From NCBI GenBank assembly GCA_030428565.1, contig JAUIDR010000003.1, forward strand, positions 62,001 to 126,000: 64,000 bases of DNA, read 5' to 3'. Made by a program: the position numbers and the translations under genes. Within the stretch, counting starts at the first letter, position 1. Each line of letters begins with the position of its first letter. Shown piece after piece: positions 33,829-41,582 of this stretch. The DNA is from Alphaproteobacteria bacterium. GTDB taxonomy: Bacteria > Pseudomonadota > Alphaproteobacteria > UBA7985 > JAUIBT01. The notes under the pieces are model-generated. The model worked only from the letters and a program-made list of their open reading frames with translations, was not told the DNA's origin and did no database searches.

Positions 33829-34389
33829 ATGAACATCTCGGCTAAAGGCTTACACGTTGAACTGAGTGACGCCTTTAAGGAGCGCTTCTCGACCGGGCTT
33901 GAGACTATTTTGACCAAGTATTTCGGACGCGCCGAGCACGCGGACCTGACCCTGTCTAAACGCCAGGGGAATTTTATGACCGAGATCCACATACGAATAG
34001 GCCATGACTTGAATTTTGCCGCCTCTGGAGTGGCGCGCAACGCCTATCAAAGCCTTGATGTTGCTCTAAAAGCGCTGGGCAAGCAGCTTCGGCGAAACAA
34101 GCGTCGTCTGCGCGAAGATCACCCCCTGCCCATCGAAGAAACCGGACTGATTTCCGACCAGGACGACGACGATCACCTGGACAACGACGATGCTATCAGC
34201 GGCGCCGCGCCCCTGGTCATTTCTGAAAGTTTGAATGATCTGCCCAACATTAGCGTTGGTGAAGCCAGCATTCTGTTGGAGCAAGAATTGAGCGGCTTTA
34301 TCCACTTTGTGGACAAGTCAACTAACAAGCTGGCCATCCTATACCGCCGCGAAGACGGCAATCATGGCTGGATTGAAGAAATCGCATGA
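33829..34389 (+). CDS. hpf: ribosome hibernation promoting factor, long form
   Basis: Binds the 30S decoding centre and dimerises ribosomes into inactive 100S particles in stationary phase. The N-terminal domain begins MNISAKGLHVELSDAFKERF and includes NFMTEIHIRIGHDLNFAASG; the C-terminal dimerisation domain (EASILLEQELSGFIHFVDKS...LAILYRREDGNHGWIEE) marks the long form at 186 aa. An acidic linker (DQDDDDHLDNDD) joins them. A clear AAAGGAG site precedes the ATG. It lies between rpoN and ptsN, as in many proteobacteria. Confidence 0.95.
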   Translation: MNISAKGLHVELSDAFKERFSTGLETILTKYFGRAEHADLTLSKRQGNFMTEIHIRIGHDLNFAASGVARNAYQSLDVALKALGKQLRRNKRRLREDHPLPIEETGLISDQDDDDHLDNDDAISGAAPLVISESLNDLPNISVGEASILLEQELSGFIHFVDKSTNKLAILYRREDGNHGWIEEIA

Positions 34390-34390
34390 A

Positions 34391-34405
34391 TTAAGGGCAA
34401 ATTAA
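34391..34405 (+). promoter_or_regulatory. CtrA-like full site TTAA-N7-TTAA
   Basis: TTAA (34391-34394), seven bases GGGCAAA, TTAA (34402-34405), within two direct 11-bp-spaced copies of AATTAAGG. This matches the CtrA consensus of alphaproteobacteria. It lies 2 bp after the hpf stop and about 420 bp before ptsN, so it would serve an unseen transcript in this spacer or distant ptsN control. Chance occurrence is possible. Confidence 0.4.
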
Positions 34406-34823
34406 GGCTTGCATTTGCAAAGTCTTTTGCACATTCATACGCACCGATCGCGCGCTGGGTCCGTCCCAGCGCGTAGGCCCCACAATGGGCCGCCCGTTGA
34501 CAGAGCGTCAAAGGGCCGTTGACCACTTCTCCGTTGGCCCAGATCGGCCGCCGCAGACAAGGTCAGCATTCGCCTCTGCCGGCTCGCAAATTGCGCCGGT
34601 GACCGTAGTCGCAACAACATGGAGCCCCGTGTAGACGTTTTACATTTTGTGCCGCTTCAATAGCCTTTGATTAATCGCGCTTTGCACCATGCTGGGACTC
34701 GTTCACCGAACGCGCCTTGGCAGATATCGCGTGAATGCGCCAATCATTGAAGGTCCAGAGTTCTTCTGGGATTTTCTGGGAGCAAGCTGGCATGAGAGAC
34801 CTAGCGATAGTCACGGTAAACCT
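34406..34823. other. hpf-ptsN spacer with two hairpins, no protein gene supported
   Basis: About 420 bp. A perfect 9-bp stem, CGCGCTGGG (34451-34459) with CCCAGCGCG (34465-34473) and a 5-bp loop, is followed by GGCCC/GGGCC (34476-34491). No T-run follows, so they are not a standard terminator. The short open frame on the minus strand here has no family features. The region could carry a leader or small RNA, but nothing further supports it. Confidence 0.45.
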
Positions 34824-35354
34824 ATGGACCTCAGCAAACTACTCTCGCTCGACACCATCAACTTGTCTTGTGACGCCGAAAGCATGAAGCAAGCCTTCTG
34901 CTGCATCGCGCGTCAAGCTTGTGAGACCAACGGCAGCCTCGACCGTAGCGGCATTATTGCCGCTCTGGTTGATCGCGAGCGCTTGGGCTCGACCGGCATC
35001 GGTGGCGGCATTGCCTTGCCGCACGCACGCCTGCCGGGGTTGACCCAAGAAAAGGCCATCATCTTGCGCCTGGACAAGGCCGTAGACTTTGATGCTCACG
35101 ATGATCAGCCGGTTGATATCGTTTGCGCGCTGCTGGTGCCCGAAGACGCCTGCCAAGACCACAAGAAGTGCCTCGCCAAATTGGCGCGCGTGCTGCGTGA
35201 TCCTAAGGTCAGCAAGCGGGTTCGCGAAGCGGCCAGCAAAGAGGCTGTCCACACCGCCCTGCAAGCAGGCATAGCGCATCAGGCGAACGGTGGCGCTTCT
35301 GGCAACGGGGAAGCGCTGAATTTGCGCGCGGCCACCGCCAACGTCGCGGCCTAA
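34824..35354 (+). CDS. ptsN: PTS IIA-like nitrogen regulatory protein PtsN (EIIA-Ntr)
   Basis: Cytosolic phosphoacceptor of the nitrogen PTS branch, which links nitrogen and potassium state to regulation. The 176-residue domain begins MDLSKLLSLDTINLSCDAES. The phosphorylated His67 is in GGIALPHARLPGL, and later VDIVCALLVPED and HKKCLAKLARVLRD are typical. The start at 34824 is chosen because the 45 in-frame codons upstream have no homology, and PtsN proteins start this way. The C-terminal ~20 residues are Ala/Gly/Asn-rich. It completes the conserved rpoN-hpf-ptsN set; ptsP and ptsO are not in the window. Confidence 0.95.
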   Translation: MDLSKLLSLDTINLSCDAESMKQAFCCIARQACETNGSLDRSGIIAALVDRERLGSTGIGGGIALPHARLPGLTQEKAIILRLDKAVDFDAHDDQPVDIVCALLVPEDACQDHKKCLAKLARVLRDPKVSKRVREAASKEAVHTALQAGIAHQANGGASGNGEALNLRAATANVAA

Positions 35355-35547
35355 ACGCGCAGCCCAGCCCCTCATCCAGACCCGTCCCCATCCAGTCCCA
35401 CTTAGCGATGGGCGGCCAAGCGTGACGCCCAACTCGTCACCTTTGGCCTGGTCGCGCGCCTGCGATTATCCTCATCGCCGGTAATGTCGTTTTACAGCGG
35501 CGCACTGTTGCGTCCGATGCTTGGCCTGTACCTGTGTTTGGGGGCGT

Positions 35548-35631
35548 GCCTGTCTTGGTGAACCTGTCTTGGTGAACCTGTCTGGGGGCACCTGTCTGGG
35601 GGCACCTGTCTGGGGGCACCTGTCTGGGGGC
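35548..35631. repeat. 14-bp tandem repeat, six units, in ptsN-lpxK spacer
   Basis: One copy of GCCTGTCTTGGTGA, one of ACCTGTCTTGGTGA and four identical copies of ACCTGTCTGGGGGC, ending just before CTAGCAG. The unit is not a multiple of three, and the array lies between the convergent ends of ptsN and lpxK. The four identical copies point to recent expansion. Reading frames through it are accidental. Confidence 0.96.
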
Positions 35632-35652
35632 CTAGCAGTAAGTTAGCTCCCG

Positions 35653-36678
35653 CTAGCCAGGCTGCCATTCGGACATGGCGGCCTCAATCAAATCCAAAGC
35701 TCGATCGCGCTCCCAATCCAGGTGCAGGGGCGCAAAGTGGACCCGCGCGCGCCATTGTTCGGGCAAGCGCAGCCAATCCTTCTCGGTCGTAATGAGCTGC
35801 GCCTCGTCGGCCTGAGCGCGGCGGTAAAGATTGCCGAGCGCGGCCTCGGGAAAGGGCTGGTGGTCCCCAAAGGGCTGCGTATCCGTCACGCGATAACCCG
35901 CCTCTGCCAGCGAGCGGAAGAATTTGGCAGGGCGCGCGATACCGCAAAAGGCCAAGACCCAAGGATGGGCGGGGGCGGCCTGCAAATAGCTGCTGCCTTG
36001 CAAAACGGGCAGCCCGCATTCGCGGGCGAGCGCCAGCAAGTCATCCATGCTAGGATGATCCGCCTCTTGACCGGTGTGCAAGACGATCACCGCATGGCTG
36101 CGCCGCAGGCCGAGCTTTAGGGGCTCGCGCAATGGGCCAGCGGGCAGGGTGCGCGCATTGCCGATGCCGGTGCCCGCATCGACCACACCAAAGGCCAAAT
36201 CGGGAGCCAGCGAGGGGTTTTGCAGCCCGTCGTCCATGATGATGAGGTCATAGGGCTTGACGTCAGCCTTGGCGAGTTCGCGTCGCAAGAAGGTCATGCC
36301 GCTCGCACGTGAGTGCGCCACCATCACGGGGCCGTTGCCCGCCAGCAACAAGGGTTCGTCGCCAACATCAGCGGCGCTATGATTGAGCGGATCGACCCAC
36401 AAGGGCCCCTTTAAGCGCCCGCCATAGCCCTTTGAGACCACCACCGGCCGATGACCGCGCGCTTCCAGGCCTTCGACCAGGGCCCGGACAACGGGGGTCT
36501 TTCCCGCACCGCCAGCGGTATAATTGCCGACGCAGATCAGCGGCAGTGGGGCTCGAACGGTGGGCTTCAGGTGCCGGTAAGCGAGCACCGCGCCGCTGTA
36601 GGCCAAAGCCAGCGGTTGCAGCGCCCAGGCTTTCCAGCCGCCTCTCGACCAAAAGCGCGGGGCTTTGAGTTCAACCAT
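35653..36678 (-). CDS. lpxK: tetraacyldisaccharide 4'-kinase
   Basis: Inner-membrane enzyme that phosphorylates the 4' position of lipid A disaccharide to make lipid IVA. It has the typical N-terminus (APRFWSRGGWKAWALQPLALAYSGAVLAYR in pieces) and the P-loop VGNYTAGGAGKTPVVRAL near residues 52-66. SKGYGGRLKGP and DDGLQNPSLAPDL are classic LpxK motifs, and LITTEKDWLRLP is near the end. Length 341 aa is normal. Its start overlaps the waaA end by 8 bp, so it is cotranslated from the DUF374-waaA-lpxK run. Confidence 0.97.
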   Translation of the reverse strand: MVELKAPRFWSRGGWKAWALQPLALAYSGAVLAYRHLKPTVRAPLPLICVGNYTAGGAGKTPVVRALVEGLEARGHRPVVVSKGYGGRLKGPLWVDPLNHSAADVGDEPLLLAGNGPVMVAHSRASGMTFLRRELAKADVKPYDLIIMDDGLQNPSLAPDLAFGVVDAGTGIGNARTLPAGPLREPLKLGLRRSHAVIVLHTGQEADHPSMDDLLALARECGLPVLQGSSYLQAAPAHPWVLAFCGIARPAKFFRSLAEAGYRVTDTQPFGDHQPFPEAALGNLYRRAQADEAQLITTEKDWLRLPEQWRARVHFAPLHLDWERDRALDLIEAAMSEWQPG

Positions 36679-38047
36679 GGCGCTGGCTTTCTGGCTGGTC
36701 TTGGCTTTCTGGCTGGTCTTGGCTTCCTATCTGGTCTTGGCCGTGGCTAAAGCGCTCAAAATCGCCAGGTTGGTAGCGCCCTGCGAGCAGCGCTTCAATG
36801 GCGATCACCACCGCTTCGCCCTGGTGCCGGTCTTGCTGGTTATAACTGTCGCCAGCCGCTTGCATGGCATCGCGCTGGCCCTGATCGCCAAGCAAGGTCG
36901 CCAGGGCCGAGGTAAGGCTGTTGGCGTCTTGGACCTCGCGCGCTGCGCCTTGGGCCAGCAAAGCGTCTGCGTCGGCGCGCAGATTGCTCATATCGGGCCC
37001 AAACAACAAGCAGGTGGGCGCGCGCAGAGCTTCAAAGACATTGTGCCCGCCCAGGCCCAAATTCATGCTGCCGCCGACAAAAGAAATCGGCAAATAGCGA
37101 TAGAGCTGTTTGAGCAGGCCCAATCGGTCGATCATCAAGATGTCGAGCGGCTCGCCAGGCTGCCAATCAGACAGGCAGACAACGCGCAGGCCCGCCGCTT
37201 CGCCTTGGCGCAACAAGTCGGGCACCCGCTCGGGGTGGCGCGGAGCCAGCACCGTGAGCAAGCCGGGGAACCTCTCCTTAAGGGCAAGGGCCACCTGGTA
37301 GACAAGCTCTTCTTCGCCGGGATGCGTGCTGGCGGCCAGCCAGCGCAGGGGCTGCTGCCTAAGTGTCGCCAGCTTGGTGACGATATCGTCGGGTAGCGGG
37401 CGCGGGCGGTCGAACAACTGTTTCAGGTTGGCGCAGCCTTCGACACCGACGCCTAGGTCACGTTGCAAGCGGCGCGCGCTATCTTCGTCCTGCGCCAGAA
37501 TGAGGCTAAAGCGGCCGAGCAAACTGGAAAAGAATCCGCGTCCGACCCGCCGCCATCGCCGCGCCGAGCGGGCCGATAAGCGCGCATTGATGAGCCCCAA
37601 TGGAATTTTACGATCTGCGCTGAGCCCGATCATATTGGGCCAAAGCTCTGATTCCACCAAGAGCGCGCAGTCGGGTGCCCAATGGTCCAAGAAGCGCTTA
37701 ATCCAGCCTGGGTTATCCAGCGGCGCATATTGGTGATAGGCGCGCTGGGGCATGTCTTCTGCCAAAAGATTGGCCGAGGTGCGGGTGCCCGTGGTCAGCA
37801 AAATATTGAGGTCCGGGTCGCGGTCCAGCAGGGTCTCGACCAAGGGCAAAATGGTCTGGCTCTCGCCGACGCTGGCTGCATGGAACCACAACAGCTTGCC
37901 GACTGGTCGCGGTTGGCTGGCTTGGCCCATGCGCTCGTCCAGGCGCTGGGGGTCTTCTTTATCGCGTTGGCTGCGTTGGGCCAACAAGGCACGCAGAGCC
38001 GGGCCAGAGGCGGCGCTAATCAGGGCGTAGGCGTAGCGAAGGGGCAT
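36671..38047 (-). CDS. waaA: Kdo transferase WaaA (KdtA)
   Basis: Glycosyltransferase that adds Kdo to lipid IVA at the inner membrane. The GT30 pattern is present: KLLWFHAASVGES near residue 51, TTGTRTSANLLA, HQYAPLDNPGW, LLVESELWPNMI with the conserved Glu, and FVGGSMNLGLGGHNVFE. The usual length is about 420-430 aa. This one is 458 aa because the C-terminus ends in a six-residue repeat (QDQIGS, QDQPES, QDQPES) encoded by an 18-bp array. The next gene, lpxK, starts within the overlap at its end. About 320 bp separate its start from the DUF374 gene. Confidence 0.96.
   Translation of the reverse strand: MPLRYAYALISAASGPALRALLAQRSQRDKEDPQRLDERMGQASQPRPVGKLLWFHAASVGESQTILPLVETLLDRDPDLNILLTTGTRTSANLLAEDMPQRAYHQYAPLDNPGWIKRFLDHWAPDCALLVESELWPNMIGLSADRKIPLGLINARLSARSARRWRRVGRGFFSSLLGRFSLILAQDEDSARRLQRDLGVGVEGCANLKQLFDRPRPLPDDIVTKLATLRQQPLRWLAASTHPGEEELVYQVALALKERFPGLLTVLAPRHPERVPDLLRQGEAAGLRVVCLSDWQPGEPLDILMIDRLGLLKQLYRYLPISFVGGSMNLGLGGHNVFEALRAPTCLLFGPDMSNLRADADALLAQGAAREVQDANSLTSALATLLGDQGQRDAMQAAGDSYNQQDRHQGEAVVIAIEALLAGRYQPGDFERFSHGQDQIGSQDQPESQDQPESQRHG
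36684..36746. repeat. 18-bp tandem repeat at 3' end of waaA
   Basis: TGGCTTTCTGGCTGGTCT occurs at 36684-36701 and again, identical, at 36702-36719; a diverged third unit is at 36720-36737. On the minus strand it encodes QDQPES repeats. It lies immediately upstream of the lpxK start at 36678, so it also forms the lpxK translation-initiation region. Confidence 0.93.
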
Positions 38048-38370
38048 GAAACGGGGCAGGCGTGCAAATAAGAGACGTCAAAACGACGGGCGAAAGCGAC
38101 GGCAGAACGACAGTGCAGGCCACAAAGATGCAGGCGCTGCAGGTCGCCGAGCTGCCGTATGAACATCATACGATAAATCAAGGCCCCTAGGCTATGCCTG
38201 ATGGCCGGAAAGGGTGCAAGCGGCAAACCCGCAGCGGGGCCAAATGACCAGGTCTAGACAGTTGCCTTGGGCGAGAAAAACCGCAGATCGTACGTCACCG
38301 CCCGCAACCCTTCTCCGCGTAGTTACTGACCCTTAGTTGCTGGCCGGTAATTGAAGATCAGAAGCAAGCG
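38048..38370. other. waaA-DUF374 spacer, nothing recognised
   Basis: About 320 bp between the DUF374 stop and the waaA start on the same strand. I see no protein gene, tRNA or clear terminator. It should contain the waaA promoter if the two genes are not cotranscribed. Confidence 0.5.
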
Positions 38371-39192
38371 TTATTCGTCGCCTGCGGCTTGTTTGCTGTT
38401 GGTCTGCTGCTGCTGTTGGGCGGCGTAGGCGTCGAGGCGGCGCTGACGGTGTTTTGTTCGCGCCTTTGCCAAGCTGCGAAGCGCTTTCATGCGCTCGGCC
38501 TCGTTGGGAAATTCCAGCGGCGGGCGGCCACAGAGCGCGTCGGCGCGTTGGGTCAGCGCATTCAACCTGTCGGCCATGTCTTCTTGGCTCTGATTTTCCA
38601 CCCAAAAAGGGCCTTCGATCAGCACGACCGCGCGTCCAAAAGGCAGCGGCACCAGCATGTGATCCCAGGAACGCTTGACCAAAAAACCCCGCGTGCAAGA
38701 GAAGCTGCACAAGAACAAAGGCACCTTGTGCTCTTGAGCCAGCTTGTGGCCGATAGAGTTGAATTCATAGCGCGGGCCGCGTGGTCCGTCGGGGGTAATG
38801 CCGATCGCATCGCCGCGCGCCAGCGCCCGCAACATCTTGCGCGTCGCTGCGATGGGCGCATCGGCCCCCGAACCGCGAATGGTCTTGATGCGAAAGCGCC
38901 AAGCCAATCGCTCCACAATATCCCCATCGCGTGAGGGCGAGACCAGCATACTCAGGGCGTGTTTATGGTCGATGCGAAACCCGTCGTAGTAGAGCGGCGC
39001 CATCATGAGAATGCGGCTGTGCCAAAAGCAAGCCACGTAAGGCTTTGGGCCAGCGGAGTAAGCTTCGGCTTCTGGGCTCATCTGGATGTCCCAGCGTTGG
39101 CTTCTGTAAATCAGCCACAGGACGGTCGGCAGAGCGTATTGAAAGACCGCGATCAAGGCTCGCGATACGCGACGATTGAGCCATTTGATCAT
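38371..39192 (-). CDS. DUF374 lysophospholipid acyltransferase-like protein
   Basis: A 273-residue inner-membrane-associated acyltransferase relative. After an N-terminal hydrophobic helix (ALIAVFQYALPTVLWLIY) come the DUF374 landmarks: VACFWHSRILMMAPLY (acyltransferase-like HxxxxxD region), LVSPSRDGDIVERLAWRF, IRGSGADAPIAATRKML, and GITPDGPRGPRYEF. The C-terminal ~30 residues are Arg/Lys/Gln-rich. In alphaproteobacteria this gene sits upstream of waaA and lpxK, which suggests a role in lipid A or LPS acylation. The substrate is not known from sequence. Confidence 0.88.
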   Translation of the reverse strand: MIKWLNRRVSRALIAVFQYALPTVLWLIYRSQRWDIQMSPEAEAYSAGPKPYVACFWHSRILMMAPLYYDGFRIDHKHALSMLVSPSRDGDIVERLAWRFRIKTIRGSGADAPIAATRKMLRALARGDAIGITPDGPRGPRYEFNSIGHKLAQEHKVPLFLCSFSCTRGFLVKRSWDHMLVPLPFGRAVVLIEGPFWVENQSQEDMADRLNALTQRADALCGRPPLEFPNEAERMKALRSLAKARTKHRQRRLDAYAAQQQQQTNSKQAAGDE

Positions 39193-39221
39193 GCTGGCGG
39201 TCTTGCTCCCTGTTTGATGGC

Positions 39222-39392
39222 TTAATGCGTTGGCGCTCTGGCCCCTGGGGTGGCCGTGCGCGTTTGGCCTGACGGCGGTGCTTGTCCGCCCAGGCCATAA
39301 ACGATTGAATTGACCGTTTGTCTACGAATAAACTGGTATCGCATCGGCGGAAATTCCTCAATCGCCTTGTTTCGCCTGAGCCAAAACGCCAT
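39222..39392 (-). CDS. Possible small protein, 56 aa
   Basis: Open frame from an ATG at 39392, beginning MAFWLRRNKAIEEFPPMRYQ and ending Pro/Thr-rich. It is charged, without a clear membrane helix or signal. No family is recognised and no strong ribosome-binding site is seen. It sits 29 bp before the DUF374 gene on the same strand, which is the main reason to mention it. It could equally be the leader of that gene. Confidence 0.25.
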   Translation of the reverse strand: MAFWLRRNKAIEEFPPMRYQFIRRQTVNSIVYGLGGQAPPSGQTRTATPGARAPTH

Positions 39393-39442
39393 GATGAAGC
39401 TGATATTTTTCAAACTCGGCGGCCTGGATTGGGCGGCCCCAA

Positions 39443-40666
39443 ATGGATGAGCGCGTGTTAGATTCCGCCCCCCTAGAACCCCTGGATCGTGAGCTGTACG
39501 CCGCCTTTGCCGCCAGTGATCATGGCATGCTGCCGGTCTCAGACCAGCACAGCTTGAATTGGAGCGTCGCGGGCAATCCGGACGGCGTGCCGGTCTTGTA
39601 TCTGCACGGCGGACCTGGCGGTGGCTGCAATCCGATATTTCGCCGCTTTTTTGACCCCCGCCACTATCGGGTCATTATGCTGGATCAGCGCGGCTGCGGG
39701 CGATCGCAGCCTTATGCTAGCGCCGAGGACAACACCAGCCAAGCCCTGTTGAATGACATCGACGCTCTGCGCCAGCATCTTGGCATCGAGCGCTGGCTGC
39801 TGTTCGGTGGTTCCTGGGGCAGCACGCTTGCCCTGTTGGTTGCGCAACGCTGGCCCGAACGTTGCCTGGGCCTGTGCCTGCGTGGCGTCTTCCTGGGCAG
39901 TCAAAACGAAATCGATTGGTTCTTGAACGGCATCGCCCATTTCTACCCCGAACGGGCGCAGGAGCTCATTGAGGCCCTGCCCGAGGACGAACGGGGCGAC
40001 GTGCTGGCGGCCTATCATGCGCGCTTGATGCATGACGATGCGGCGGTTCATGGGCCTGCTGCAGCCGTGTGGACGCGCTATGAGATGGGCTGCTCTAGCG
40101 TTGAACCTAGAGGGCCGCGTAGCAGCGGTTCGGCCAACCTGGCCTATGCGACTGGCTCCCAGGGGGCCAAGCTTGCCGGAACTGGAGTTGCCGGAACTGG
40201 AGTTGCCGGTGCAGGGCATGCCGGAGCAGGTCTTGCGGGCCCCAAGCCGCAGGCGGCCAAATTGGTGGCGGGCCACCCGCGTGAGCAGGCCCCAGCGATT
40301 GACCAGCTGCCAGCCAACAGCCAAGAAGCCGCCGCGCAAGCGCAGACCAGCCAGCTTGCGAGCGGTGGCTCTTTGTCCTTGGCGCGCCTTGAAGCGCACT
40401 ACATGGCCAATGGCTTCTTTTTGGAGCCCGGCCAAATTATGCGCGACATGCCGCGTATTGCGCATATTCCCGGTATCATCATTCACGGGCGCCATGACGT
40501 GATTTGCCCGCCCAAGACCGCTTACGACCTGGCCGCCGTTTGGCCAAGCGCGCGCCTTCGTATCATTGCCATGGGGGGGCATTCAGCGCTAGAGACCGCC
40601 ATGCGCCGGGCGTTGGTGGGGGCGATGGAGTCCTTTAAGACCCTTCGCCTTCAAGACGCCCGCTAG
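39443..40666 (+). CDS. pip: prolyl aminopeptidase (proline iminopeptidase) with internal insertion
   Basis: Alpha/beta-hydrolase that removes N-terminal proline from peptides. Catalytic features: VLYLHGGPGGGCNP near residue 51, DQRGCGRS, the nucleophile Ser124 in GGSWGST, Asp in IIHGRHDVICPP and His in AMGGHSALE. Typical length is about 310-330 aa; this one is 407 aa. The excess lies between VWTRYEM (about 208) and LARLEAHYMANGFF (about 316), which are adjacent in normal family members in the helical cap domain. The insert is Ala/Gly/Gln/Ser-rich and contains four 15-bp repeats. The core is intact, so activity is plausible, although the cap shapes substrate access. Confidence 0.92.
   Translation: MDERVLDSAPLEPLDRELYAAFAASDHGMLPVSDQHSLNWSVAGNPDGVPVLYLHGGPGGGCNPIFRRFFDPRHYRVIMLDQRGCGRSQPYASAEDNTSQALLNDIDALRQHLGIERWLLFGGSWGSTLALLVAQRWPERCLGLCLRGVFLGSQNEIDWFLNGIAHFYPERAQELIEALPEDERGDVLAAYHARLMHDDAAVHGPAAAVWTRYEMGCSSVEPRGPRSSGSANLAYATGSQGAKLAGTGVAGTGVAGAGHAGAGLAGPKPQAAKLVAGHPREQAPAIDQLPANSQEAAAQAQTSQLASGGSLSLARLEAHYMANGFFLEPGQIMRDMPRIAHIPGIIIHGRHDVICPPKTAYDLAAVWPSARLRIIAMGGHSALETAMRRALVGAMESFKTLRLQDAR
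40172..40240. repeat. 15-bp tandem repeat in pip cap insertion
   Basis: Units CTTGCCGGAACTGGA, GTTGCCGGAACTGGA, GTTGCCGGTGCAGGG and CATGCCGGAGCAGGT, then a partial fifth. They encode LAGTG, VAGTG, VAGAG, HAGAG, LAG. Position corresponds to residues 244-266. Confidence 0.92.
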
Positions 40667-40738
40667 TCGGCCCGCTCTCTTATCCAATTTGACAGTCAAT
40701 CGACGCTGTATCGCCATTCCCCGCAGGAGACCCGCACC

Positions 40739-41572
40739 ATGACCGCTGAGACCACAACCGCCGCTGCCAATCCTGTCAAGTTGGGCCTTATGGGCAGCGG
40801 CGGGCGCATGGGGCGCATGCTGATTGAGACGATTTTGAGCCAACCCGGCGCGGTGTTGGCTGGCGGGGCAGAGCGTTCGGGCGCCGATGTGCTGGGCCAG
40901 GACTTGGCCAGTTTGGCGAACCGCCCGGCGATTGGCATCACCGCCACCGATGACCGCCGCAGCGTGTTCGAAGCCTCGGACGTTGTGATTGATTTTTCGC
41001 ACTACACCGCCACCGACGAGACGCTGGCGCTGGCCGTCGAGACCGGCACTCCGTTGTTCTTAGGCACAACCGGCTTGACCGAGGCGACCCAAGCGGCGGT
41101 GCGCGCGGCGAGCGAAAAGGTGGCGATCGTCTGGGCAGCCAACACCAGCCTGGGCGTCAACCTGCTGGCGCTGCTGGTCGAACAAGCGGCCAAAGCTCTG
41201 GACCCCAGCTTTGACATTGAGGTGGTGGAAATCCATCACAACAAAAAGGTGGACGCGCCTTCGGGAACCGCGCTGATGTTGGGCGAGGCAGCCGCGCGCG
41301 GGCGCGAACAGAACCTGGCCGACGTTGCTTGCTATGCGCGTGACGGCCATGTGGGTGCGCGCCCCGATGGTGAAATTGGCTTTGCGACGCTGCGTGGCGG
41401 CGATGTGGCGGGCGAGCACACGGTCATGTTGGTCGGGCAGCAAGAACGGATCGAGCTGACCCACCGGGCGACCAGCCGCTCGATCTTTGCTGCGGGCGCG
41501 GTCAAGGGCGCCGTGTGGCTGCCCGGACAACCCGCAGGGCTCTATAGCATGCGCAACGTTTTGGGGCTTTGA
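40739..41572 (+). CDS. dapB: 4-hydroxy-tetrahydrodipicolinate reductase
   Basis: Lysine and diaminopimelate pathway enzyme that reduces HTPA with NAD(P)H. The nucleotide-binding start is VKLGLMGSGGRMGRMLIE. Also present are VVIDFSHYTATDETL, LFLGTTGLT, the catalytic VVEIHHNKKVDAPSGTA, and RATSRSIFAAGAVKGAVWL with LYSMRNVLGL at the end. Length 277 aa is normal. A GCAGGAGA-type site precedes the ATG. It is convergent with the MFS gene that follows, with about 10 bp between stops. Confidence 0.98.
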   Translation: MTAETTTAAANPVKLGLMGSGGRMGRMLIETILSQPGAVLAGGAERSGADVLGQDLASLANRPAIGITATDDRRSVFEASDVVIDFSHYTATDETLALAVETGTPLFLGTTGLTEATQAAVRAASEKVAIVWAANTSLGVNLLALLVEQAAKALDPSFDIEVVEIHHNKKVDAPSGTALMLGEAAARGREQNLADVACYARDGHVGARPDGEIGFATLRGGDVAGEHTVMLVGQQERIELTHRATSRSIFAAGAVKGAVWLPGQPAGLYSMRNVLGL

Positions 41573-41582
41573 TCCGCGGGCC

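Noticed and set aside
35437-35619. Minus-strand 60-residue open frame over the 14-bp array
   Set aside because: With a 14-bp unit the frame shifts at each copy; the peptide has no conserved features.
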